This document shows positions 24,481 to 34,500 of a stretch of 64,000 nucleotides of DNA, one piece after another. A program made the position numbers and the translations under genes. The first letter of the stretch is position 1. The number at the start of each line of letters is the position of its first letter. Under the pieces are notes generated by a model. The model saw only the letters and a list, made by a program, of their open reading frames with translations, was not told the DNA's origin and did not search any database. The stretch is from Nematostella vectensis (lineage: Eukaryota > Cnidaria > Anthozoa > Actiniaria > Edwardsiidae), in the NCBI RefSeq assembly GCF_932526225.1, contig NC_064036.1, positions 14,191,181 to 14,255,180 of the forward strand. The letters run 5' to 3'.

Positions 24481-25256
24481 TTGTCACGATAGATGTTACT
24501 TCCATTTATACCAACATCCCCCACGATGAAGGTATCCAGTCAGCCCTCTCTACCATATCCCGTTACTCCTTCCTTGTCACGATAGATGTTACTTCCATTT
24601 ATACCAACATCGCCACGACGAAGGTATCCAGTCAGCCCTCTCTACCATATCCCGTTACTCCTTCCTTGTCGCGATAGATGTTACTTCCATTTATACCAAC
24701 ATCCCCCCACGATGAAGGTATCCAGTCAGCCCTCTCTGCCATATCCCGTTACTCCTTCCTTGTCACGATAGATGTTACTTCCATTTATACCAACATCCCT
24801 CACGATGAACGTATCCAGGCAGCCCTCTCTTGTCACGATAGATGTTACTTCCATTTATACCAACATCCCCCCACGATGAAGGTATCCAGTCAGCCCTCTC
24901 TACCATATCCCGTTACTCCTTCCTTGTCACGATAGATGTTACTTCCATTTATACCAACATCCCCCACGATGAAGGTATCCAGTCAGCCCTCTCTGCCATA
25001 TCCCGTTACTCCTTCCTTGTCACGATAGATGTTACTTCCATTTATACTAACATCCCCACGACGAAGGTATCCAGGCAGCCCTCTCTTGTCACGATAGATG
25101 TTACTTCCATTTATACCAACATCCCCCACGATGAAGGTATCCAGTCAGCCCTCTCTACCATATCCCGTTACTCCTTCCTTGTCACGATAGATGTTACTTC
25201 CATTTATACCAACATCCCCACGACGAAGGTATCCAGTCAGCCCTCTCTCACCTCTG
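24481..25256 (+). repeat. Nine-copy tandem array of a 93-bp slice of the RT gene
   Basis: The word GATAGATGTTACTTCCATTT occurs at about 24488, 24581, 24673, 24767, 24837, 24931, 25024, 25093 and 25186. Spacings are 92-94 bp except for two short 69-70 bp units. Each unit encodes the RT palm segment TIDVTSIYTNIPHDEGIQ followed by a linker. Near-identity of units implies recent expansion by slippage or unequal exchange of a dead coding segment. Confidence 0.92.
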
Positions 25257-25440
25257 TAACATATCCCGTTACCCCACTAATCGATTTATGTTCGATTTTC
25301 GATTTTAGCTTTTTGGGGAAGATAAAATGTTTTGCCAGGCGTCATAGGACAGTTTCTTGGGAGAAAAGAATAGGAGCAGTGGTAGACCGTTTACTAGTAG
25401 GTATATGTTTTCACTCTTATGTTAGCTTATATTTTCACAG

Positions 25441-28400
25441 ATGGACCCATCAGAAGAGCGTGAACTAAACAAGCAGTTGCTAAGATACCTGAATGACAAG
25501 GTTGCTGTAAGTGCAAGTGATAGATCTGAAGCCAGACGCATCTTGAATGAATACATCACAAATGGCCATGTCTGGAGGTTTATTATGGAAAACTGCAAAA
25601 TTCCTCTTCGTGGAGATCTTTTGTACACGGGAAGTATGTACGATGGACTGAAAACCCAGGCCGCAGATGAAGTTGATGTCATAATTCCTTTAAAAATACG
25701 AGGAGGGGTTAAGGTGGAGAAAAGGGCCCAGAATCGTCAAATCCCACATGGCTTTGCACGCTTGAAGATGCTCAGACCTGGGGAGTATGGCTATGACAGG
25801 TTTGTTGATTATGACGACTACCTTAAAGTGGACAGAGTATATCAACATCTGGAGTCCCTCGTCGACAGAGCAATCAATCAGTTCGAGATCAATGAGGGAA
25901 TATCACTGCGGTCAGTGAAACACGGACCAGCTGTGCAGCTTGATGTCTACAGATATGGCAAGAAGCTGATGTCCATTGACTTGGTCATGGCGTTTGAGGT
26001 GTCTGGAGAATTCTATGTGACCAAGAAGTACAGTGAACCAGCTCACTCGATATTTTCTCGTGATTTCGATATTTCCACCCTCTTTCGGCAGTCTTTTTCT
26101 TTGGAAGAGAAAGAGAAATTCAATTGCCTAGATGGTCAAGGGAATGGCTGTAAAAAAGAGGTGCTAAAGATCGTGAAAACAATTGTTTCTACAGACAACT
26201 CACAGCTGAGAGGAAACCTGACCAGCTATCATCTCAAGAACGCCTTTCTGAGGTACAGTATACTGATTAACACAATGGCTGTTTCTTTATGCATAGAGTA
26301 ATACTATTAAAGCCTTTTAAAGACATTATAGGATTTTCATAATCAAAAGAAAGAAAAAAAAAATGAAAATACAGGAAATGCATTTTTTGTATGCATGGCT
26401 GTCAATAGATTCGCCTAAACTACATTACTATCTGCACTTCCTCACAAATCCTTACGATCACTCTAGTGACCAGCTCTTTGCAGTTGCAGTTTCGGAATTA
26501 TACACAATCAAACGCTGTAATGTAGTTAAAAGCTTTCGGCGACTGCTCTAGGTGACCGCACCTTTCGATGTTATGCTCCAATTATGGCCAATTCCTATGG
26601 CAGGCGTATGCACAGGGGTGTACAGGGTATGTGCCTCCTTTTTTATGTAATTAAAATATCATCAAATAATATCCTTTTTCCACATGATACCTAAAAGTCT
26701 GCGCACCCCACCCCCCTCAACTTATCTTGGGATCAGACCTGCAAGGTGATCTCTCGTGGTGTTCAGCATCTTATATAGGCCCACAAGTTAAACTTTATAC
26801 TAGAATGATGTCTCATTGAAAATACCCATTTTAATTCTAGACATCTTGATGGATCTAGACATCTTTCTGTGGATTGGAGTAATAACATGATTGGTCAACG
26901 ATTTCTTGGCTTCTTGACGTTTCTAGTGGTCGAGCTCGACAGAAACATTCCAAGCTTCTTTATACCAGAGATGACATTGCTAGATGTAATGGAAAATACA
27001 AAATTGGAAATGAAATACAGGTAAAAACAGCATGAAAAAGGACAATGTGAAATACCCCATTATTATGGACATACAAAATAATTCAATTTCTGGTTGTTTA
27101 CATGCTTGTTTAAATAGGCACCCATATATTTTGGGAAAAATGAGTGTTTTTTGTATTAGCGGAGCCAGCGCGGCCGCGCGCGGACCTCCATAGGTATAGA
27201 AATATGGTAATCTATGCGACTTTTGTGGTCATCGCGCGGTTACCCTGTTGTGTCACAAATCATCCAGCCAGTAATCCAGCCGCGCAGTTCTCAGGCCCCT
27301 CTCGGTCTTATGCTTTTATGTGTTTTTAGTTCAAAGTTCGTATGTTCACGGGAAAAAAGGCAGCTTGAAAATAGTATTTAATGAGAAAATATGCGGGTTC
27401 AAATGGGCTTTGAAAAACCGGGTTCAAATGGACTTTAAAGAACCGTTTTGTCTGAAGTACGAGCCGATAGTAAAATCTACCCGAGTGTTCATGAATCCCG
27501 CCCGTGGCAGCAGCTAAAAAGAGGACTAAGAGAGACTCTACACTACCATTCTATATTCATTCACGTCTATATCTATGTAAGGAGTCCTGAGAAGAAAGGG
27601 CCTTTGAATTAATGTCTGTTTTCGGCTATAAAAATCATTCACTGTCGACGAGTTCCTTGCTAGCAGAAAGTCGACAACTTCACAGTTAACAACAAAAGCG
27701 AACACAACCACAGTAGACAAACAGAAAGCGACAAGAAAAAAAAACATTGCCAAGGTGAGTTTTAGACGACGATTTGTATTGAGAATATGAAAGTTATTTT
27801 TCTTTTATTGTTGTGCTTTTATAATGCTCGTTTGTTGGTGTTTTTTTTTTTTCCAAAACCAATCGCTCAAACTAAAACACCGTACCAGCTTTAGTTTGAC
27901 GTCAAAATGCCAAACCAAGTCCTTGTTTTGATTGGCTAAAATACCATCTACTTAAATTCCGATTGGCTTATAATTTTAACTTGCACTTGAATGGTTTTCA
28001 TTCCACTGAAAATCGCCATGAAAATGTTAAATACGTTAGTGAAGTTCTATAAATTCAGGCGTATATTCCTCACGATAAGTAAGAATTAAACGACAGACAT
28101 ACGTAGTAGTCTAAAAGTTACTGTATCAATGTCACTTAGCTTGTAGGATTTATACATAGAGTTTGCTTTGAGAATTTCGTGGTCTTTTCAAACAATTTGA
28201 GCATAACACATCCTTTGATATTCTTCGTTCTCTCTATACTTTATTGACTGCGTTGAGATATTTAATAAAGGCTGACAAATATCATCCTGTTATATATTGC
28301 TAAAGAACACCTTTCTTGTCTTTATATTCTGTGTATTTAGTCTTTTCGAAGATACAGCAACTTTTTCAACATTATAATAACTACATTAACTTACAGTTAT

Positions 28401-30267
28401 CAGAGAGTTTTCTCACCGAAAATAAAAACAAAAACAAAATGCAACCCATATTGCCTATATTTTTTTGCTTTTATATTGTCTGCATCTTGCATACTTTCTA
28501 ATGTGTTTATTTATTTTTATTCAAATAGTTGTGGAAAATTAGTAAAGGTTATCAATGGCATGATGAAAATATTGTTTGGAAAAAAAAAACTTAATTGTTT
28601 TCACTTTTATTTAGGTAAAATCAACCAAGGACTACCTGAGGGCCATGATTGATTCTAAACACTGGAAGGCATGAGAATAGGCAAATGTCTTAAGGATAAT
28701 ATAGTCGGGGATTTCTTACTTTTATACAACTGTATAAGTGTAATATGTTTTTAGAGCAAGATACTTGCTCTCAATGATAAATCTGTAAAGAAAACTTTTT
28801 CTATCGACCGAAAGATAAAGAGGAAAAGGGAAAATGTTAGGAGAGTGTTGTTGCATTACTGTTAATGTTTTCATCATAGATATAGTCCCATTTCTTCCTT
28901 TTTTTCTCTCTGTTGACTATTTTTGTATGCAATTGATAATATTTGCTGTTTCCCCTCTGCACCCTAAATAAATTAAAATAGGTTATGTTTGAACGTAGAT
29001 ATTTTTTTTAGAATTTGCTTCCCAACTCAATTTGTTCTCCTCCATTGCATTTTATATTAGCATGTGTGGATCCAGAGTCGATTTCCAGTTTTTGGTGTAT
29101 TGTATTCATTGTTCTGGTACGAGATCGTGACAGTTTGGGCTTTTTGATTTCATTCTATCTTTGGAATGCTGTTTCATACATTATTTTTTTTCTTTGCAAG
29201 GGCAAAGCTAGTCAGATTGTAGCTTTGAAAGATAACGACAAACTTGTGCTTTTTCAAAAAGTAATTTTTTAAACAAAACAGTTATATATCAAACCTAAAG
29301 GTAATAGGGAAAGGGAAAAATACTAGGAAAGTGCTCAGTCAAGTTATATTTTTTTAGAATAGAGTCGCATGTTTTTCAAATAGAGTCACATTTCTCCCTT
29401 TTTCCGCTCCCCTTTGACTTTTTGTTTATTTGTATATTTATTCCTCTCTACCCCCAACATAGGTCAATGAACATGGTTTGGTTTGAAATTAGAAATTGGA
29501 ATTAAGCACTTTCAGTTATTAAGGAATTGCCTCCATTGCATTCATTTTTGAGTAGCCTGTATGGTGGATCCAGGATTTCTAAAAAAAAAGGGGGCCAAAG
29601 GGTGGGTGCACTAATATGTAATGCATGTCAGGAGGTATATTTCTGGAGTTTAATTTCAACACATTCTTCTGAATAATCAGTTGCAGTACATGAAAACTAC
29701 AGTATGTAATCTAAATCTTTGGAATGCTGTTACATCCTTGATATATTCTTCACAAGCTCAAAGCTTGTTAGAATGCTGTTTTGATAAAAAAAAATAGATA
29801 GTGGAGCTTCTATGAAGGGAAATAAGAATTGACCATTAGACTCTTGAAAAACATTCTCGTCAACTAAAACACCTGAACTTTCACAGCCTTTTTCACACCA
29901 AGGTTTAGTATTTGTTTTACTTTCATACTGCATATTTAATATTATTAAATGAGTGCTTGCTTGATCCATTTGGAGGGGCCAATACAATTCATAATTACAT
30001 GGCAGTTAAAAAAATGACATATTTAAAAAAAATTAAAAAACATTCTAAAGACATCTAGATCCCCCTAAAACTACCCCTTTCCGTCAACACAAACAGTTAT
30101 TAAATGCTGACTCCGCCTTTGGGCAGTGCCTAGATCTATATATTAAGTTTCTCATCTCTTTATGGTAAAAAACTATAGTGCAAAACACTCTGATTATATT
30201 CATTGTTTTTGGCAGGTTGCAGAGGATAATCAACAGTTCTCAGCTGAGGCGTGATATATTGAAATGA
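25441..30267 (+). CDS. cGAS-like receptor (Mab-21-type nucleotidyltransferase), three coding exons
   Basis: Exons 25441-26252, 26841-27020 and 30216-30267 join in phase 2 at both introns (donors GTACAG and GTAAAA; acceptors TTCTAG and GGCAG). They give about 347 residues ending at TGA 30265-30267. Seen: nucleotidyltransferase GS motif in LLYTGSMYDG (Gly64-Ser65), metal-binding Glu77 and Asp79 in DEVDVIIPL, and third acidic residue Asp180 in SIDLVMAFEV. The Ser-to-Glu spacing of 12 equals that of human cGAS. A Mab-21 C-lobe signature (FRQSFSLEEKEKF, SYHLKNAFLR) and a terminal RLQRIINS helix complete the fold. The cGAS zinc ribbon is not visible. Known: cGLRs sense nucleic acid or other ligands and make cyclic dinucleotides for STING. 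Inferred: the enzyme is active and cytosolic. Intron 3 (3.2 kb) holds repeats. The frame reopens beyond the stop (see next entry). Confidence 0.85.
27157..27300 (+). mobile_element. Short dispersed element in cGLR intron, inverted partner of 23994-24075
   Basis: It starts GCGGAGCCAGCGCGGCCGCG and shares GGTATAGAAAT and TTTGTGGTCAT with the minus-strand copy at 24 kb. It is a GC-rich island in an AT-rich intron. Just downstream (27385-27445) is a small imperfect direct repeat with GGGTTCAAATGG. Confidence 0.5.
27627..27754 (+). promoter_or_regulatory. Candidate TATA promoter and non-coding first exon inside the last cGLR intron
   Basis: TATAAAAAT at 27627-27635 is a consensus-like TATA box. 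About 120 bp downstream, CCAAG|GTGAGT (donor at 27755) ends a possible exon without an obvious start codon. Splicing to the acceptor at 30215 would yield a transcript whose first long frame is the 78-aa CaaX protein. No RNA evidence is available. Confidence 0.4.
28140..30150. repeat. Right copy of the composite repeat, inverted relative to 10.58-13.64 kb
   Basis: It is the reverse complement of the left copy with smaller size (about 2.0 kb). It lacks both MITEs and the (AG)n tract. It makes up most of the last cGLR intron. Its border CAGTGCCTAGATCTATATATT pairs with TATATAGATTTAGGCACTG near 10588. Confidence 0.8.
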
Positions 30268-30273
30268 GAATCG

Positions 30274-30510
30274 ATGCAAGAGGTTAACCCAGAGGAGCCG
30301 GATCACACCCATGATTCCCAGGGACTGTTGACTCCAGTTGCAATAATTGGGGGTGCCGTGATTGCAGGGGCTGCTGTTGCTGGTACTGCTTTTGTAGCAA
30401 ATAGATATTTGAGAGAACAAGACGAGAAAACAAGCTCAAAAGCAACGACTACGTCCCCGTCGTCTTCACAACAACAAACGCAGCCGAAGGATGAATGCGT
30501 GGTGATGTAA
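30274..30510 (+). CDS. 78-aa membrane/CaaX-box protein, in frame behind the cGLR stop
   Basis: ATG 30274 opens a 78-codon frame to TAA 30508-30510. It is in the same frame as cGLR exon 3, separated only by TGA-GAA-TCG. The acidic head MQEVNPEEPDHTHD is followed by a glycine/alanine-rich hydrophobic stretch (VAIIGGAVIAGAAVAGTAFV, about residues 22-41). A basic flank (NRYLRE), a Ser/Thr/Gln-rich low-complexity tail and a C-terminal CVVM come next; CVVM is a canonical CaaX box for prenylation. Three readings are possible: a C-terminal anchor of the cGLR reached by readthrough or on an allele without the TGA; a separate product of the internal promoter at 27.63 kb; or a downstream cistron. The GS-type membrane segment and CaaX box make a random frame unlikely. 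Confidence 0.6.
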   Translation: MQEVNPEEPDHTHDSQGLLTPVAIIGGAVIAGAAVAGTAFVANRYLREQDEKTSSKATTTSPSSSQQQTQPKDECVVM

Positions 30511-30650
30511 CACTACACCTTACTTTTGACTCAACGGTAGCCGTAATATCTGCTCTCACTTGATATCGAGGGTCCACAACAAACTTGTTATTTCATTTTT
30601 TTAGAGGAATCCTATCTATATCCCAAATATTGTTTTCTCTTTGTCGATCG

Positions 30651-30685
30651 TCACACACACACACACACACGCACACACGCACACG
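30651..30685. repeat. (CA)n microsatellite
   Basis: A CA repeat with CG interruptions lies downstream of the cGLR locus. The following 30690-30900 has several GAGGACCG/GGTCCTCGTAA words that resemble part of the 76-bp satellite unit. Confidence 0.9.
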
Positions 30686-31330
30686 CGTGCGCCGAACCGT
30701 GTTTAGGAGGACCGGTATTTGGATAAACACCAACGTTCAGAGGACCACCGTATTTACGAGGACCGACCTCCGGTCCTCGTAACGCTTTTTGTCTAGAACA
30801 CCGTAAAACGTCGTGCAATGATATCCTAGAGGCTTTTTAAAGTGGTCCTCGTAAACCACCCTGGGCATGATTTGTAAGTGTGCATGATTTTGGTCCTTCT
30901 AAACCACCTTCCGTTAGCTTTTCACTTTTTATTGCTTTTTCCAGCCATACTCTAGGAATCTTAGGTTTTGAGGCTATCTCACATATTATCAAGGAATAAC
31001 AATTACAAAAAAGTTGTTTTTTCTAGTTTACACTCTTCTTTTTTTTTTTAGCCCCACACACACTTTTTTCAGTGGTCTTCCTAATGTCGGTGAAAAAACA
31101 TGTCGTAGCAACGTCGGTGAAAAAACTTGTTATATTTTAATCAAATGCAAGTAGGGAATTAAATGACACTATATAGTTGTTTTGTTCGTTTATTAGAATT
31201 GCAACAAATAAATCAATTCTATCACACTTTTCTTACATTGATCAATAGAGAGGTTTCCACAAACCCGTAAAATATACCTCAGCGTATTATCTTCTCATTT
31301 TCATCTTCTTTTGACAACGACAAGAAATTA

Positions 31331-31514
31331 CAGTAAATATTGGAAAATTCGCGGGTCTTGGGTTCCAAGGTTTAAATCCGCGATTTAAACCTTCAGCGGG
31401 ATTTTTGTAGTTATTTTGGTAAATTAGTAGTATTTGGGGGTCAAAAAAAAACCTTGGGGTCCAAGACCTGACCGCCATTTTTTTTAGTGTTCGCGAATTT
31501 TCCAACATTCACTG
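31331..31514. mobile_element. 184-bp Tc1/mariner-type MITE
   Basis: Terminal inverted repeats start CAGTAAATATTGGAAAATTC on the left and CAGTGAATGTTGGAAAATTC (complement) on the right, differing at two positions over the 20 shown. Both are flanked by TA. A short internal palindrome (AAATCCGCGATTTAAACC) is present. It has no coding capacity. Confidence 0.85.
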
Positions 31515-31559
31515 TATCATTTGCTTGACAGGGTTATTGTAACAATTCCAAAATCGTTA

Positions 31560-34500
31560 TTGAATACATTATTTTAAGCTAATCTCCTTATCCTCTGTAC
31601 ATTACATCCATGCTAATCAATTCTGAGCTAAGCCCCTTATCAACTTTATATTAGACAACATTAATCAAAATGAGGAAAGCCCTTCAGCACTGCACATGAG
31701 GCCAATGCTAATCAAACTGAGCTAAGCCCCTTATAAACCGTTTATTTGACTAACACCAACCAAAATATCCGCCCCATATCCACTCTACACCACATAAATG
31801 ATAATCAAACTGAGCTGAGGCCCCTATCTACTGTACATCAGACCAATGATCATCAAACTGAAGTAAGCACCTTATCTAGTGCATTTAGACACATTTAGAC
31901 ACGCTAATGAAACAAAGCAAAGCCCCTCCTTCACAGTACAGAAGACTGATGCTAATCAAACTTAGCTATGCCCCTTATCCATTGTACATGAAACCCTTAT
32001 TCAACAGAGCTGAGCCCCTTATCCAATAATAATCAAACTGATTTAAGCCCCTTGTATATTAGACTAAAACTACTCAAAGAAAAGACCCATATCCCTTCGA
32101 CACCTGACCAATTAAATTCAGACTGAGCTGTGCCACTTATCCACTGTACGACAAACAAATTATAATTAAACTGTACAAAGCGACTTATTTACTTGAAAAC
32201 AAGCCAATAATAATCAAACTGAACTAAGCAACTTATCCACCACACACCAAACTGATTCTAATCAAACAAAGCTCAGTCTGTTATCCACAGTACACGAGAG
32301 CTAAACTAACTCAACTGAGCTAAGGCCCTTATCCACCGTACATCAAATTGAACTAAGTTACTTATACATCGCATGCTAATCAAACTAAACTAGAATGTTT
32401 GCCCCTTATCCAATATACACAAGACTTAGCTAGGGCTCCTTATCCACTGTACAAATTACCAACGCTAATTCAACAGAGCTAAGCCCCTTGTCTACTGTTC
32501 TTCAGACAAATAATAAACAAACTGAATTAAGCCCGCCTATCCGCTGTTTATATGACCGGCTCCAACAAAACTGATCTAAGCTCCTCAGCACTGCACAAGC
32601 AGCCAATGCTTCTTAAACTGAACATAGCCCATTACTCCCCGCACACCAAAATGACGCTAAGCAAACTGAGCCACCAAGCCCCTTATCCACCGCACATCAA
32701 ACTGGTGCTAAGCAAACTGAGCTAAGCCCCTTATCCACCGCACATCAAAATGACACTAAGCAAACTGAACTAAGCCCCTTATCCACCACACACAAAACTG
32801 GTGCTAAGCAAACTGAGCTAAACCCCCTTAAAATCCACTGCACACCAAACTGACACTAAGCAAACTGAACTACGCCCCTTATCCACTGCACATACTGATG
32901 CTTATCAAACTGGGCCATTTCCTTTATCCAATATACACAGACCAATAATAAACAAACTGAACTAAGCCTTATATTCACTGTACACAAGACCAACTCTAAT
33001 ACAACTGAGCTTAGCACTTTATCCATTGCACACCAGACTGATGCAACACAAGACCAGCACTAACTCATTTAAGCTAAGCCCTCACCACAGCACACCAGAC
33101 CGCAGACAAATGCTAATCAAACTAATAAAGTACCTTTACCTCTGTACATCAAATTAAACTTTACCACTTATCCATCACACACCAGACTGATGCCAATCAA
33201 AGTGAGTTAAGCCCCTCAAACACTGTACACAAGACCAACACTGACTCATCTGAGCCAGGGCCCTCAACACAGCACACCAGGCAAATGATAATCAAACTGA
33301 GCTAAGCCCCGTATCCACTGTAAACCAATATGAGGTAAGCCCCATCTGCTCTACAACAAACCAATGATAATCAAACTGAGTTATCAAAACAATAATAACC
33401 AAACTGAACTTAACACCTTATCCACTGTACACCAGACCAATGATAGTCTAATTCCCTTATCAACTCTACATCAAACAAATATTAATCAAACTGAACTAAG
33501 CACCTTATCTAATGCATTTAGACAAACACGAATGAAACCGAGCAAAGCCTCTTATCCACCACACACAAGACTGATGCTATTCCAACTGAGCTTAAAAGCC
33601 CCTTATTCACCACACACCATACTGATGCTATTCAAACTGTGTTTAAGCCCCTTATTCACCACACACCATACTGATGCTATTCAAACTGAGTTTAAGCCCC
33701 TTATTAACCACACACTATAATGATGCTATTTAAACTTAGCTTAAGCCCCTTATTCACACCACACACCATACTGACGCTATTCCAACTGAGCTTAAGCCCC
33801 TTATACACCACACACTATACTGATGCTATTCAAACTGAGCTTAAGCCCCTTATTCACTACACACCATACTGATGCTATTCCAACTGAGCTTAAGCCCCTT
33901 ATTCACTACACACCATACTGATGCTATTCCAACTGAGCTTAAGCCCCTTATTCACCACACACCATACTGATGCTATTCCAACTGAGCTTAAGCCCCTTAT
34001 TCACTACACACCATACTGATGCTATTCAATCTGAGCTTAAGCCCCTTATTCACTACACACCATACTGATGTTATTCAAACTGAGCTTAAGCCCCTTATTC
34101 ACTACACACCATACTGACGCTATTCCAACTGAGCTTAAGCCCCTTATTCACTACACACCATACTGATGTTATTCAAACTGAGCTTAAGCCCCTTATTCAC
34201 CACACACCATACTGATGCTATTTAAACTTAGCTTAAGCCCCTTATTCACACCACACACCATACTGACGCTATTCCAACTGAGCTTAAGCCCCTTATACAC
34301 CACAAACCATACTGATGCAATTCAAACTGAGTCTAAGCCCCTTATACACCACACACTATACTGATGCTATTCAAACTGAGCTTAAGCCCCTTATTCACTA
34401 CACACCATACTGATGCTATTCCAACTGAGCTTAAGCCCCTTATTCACTACACACCATACTGATGTTATTCCAACTGAGCTTAAGCCCCTTATTCACCACA

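Noticed and set aside
24842-25468. 208-codon frame across the RT-derived array
   Set aside because: It is an artefact of the near-frame-preserving 93-bp repeat; it repeats one RT segment and then runs into non-homologous sequence.
33364-33720. 118-codon frame
   Set aside because: It falls at the edge of the 49-bp satellite and translates satellite units only.
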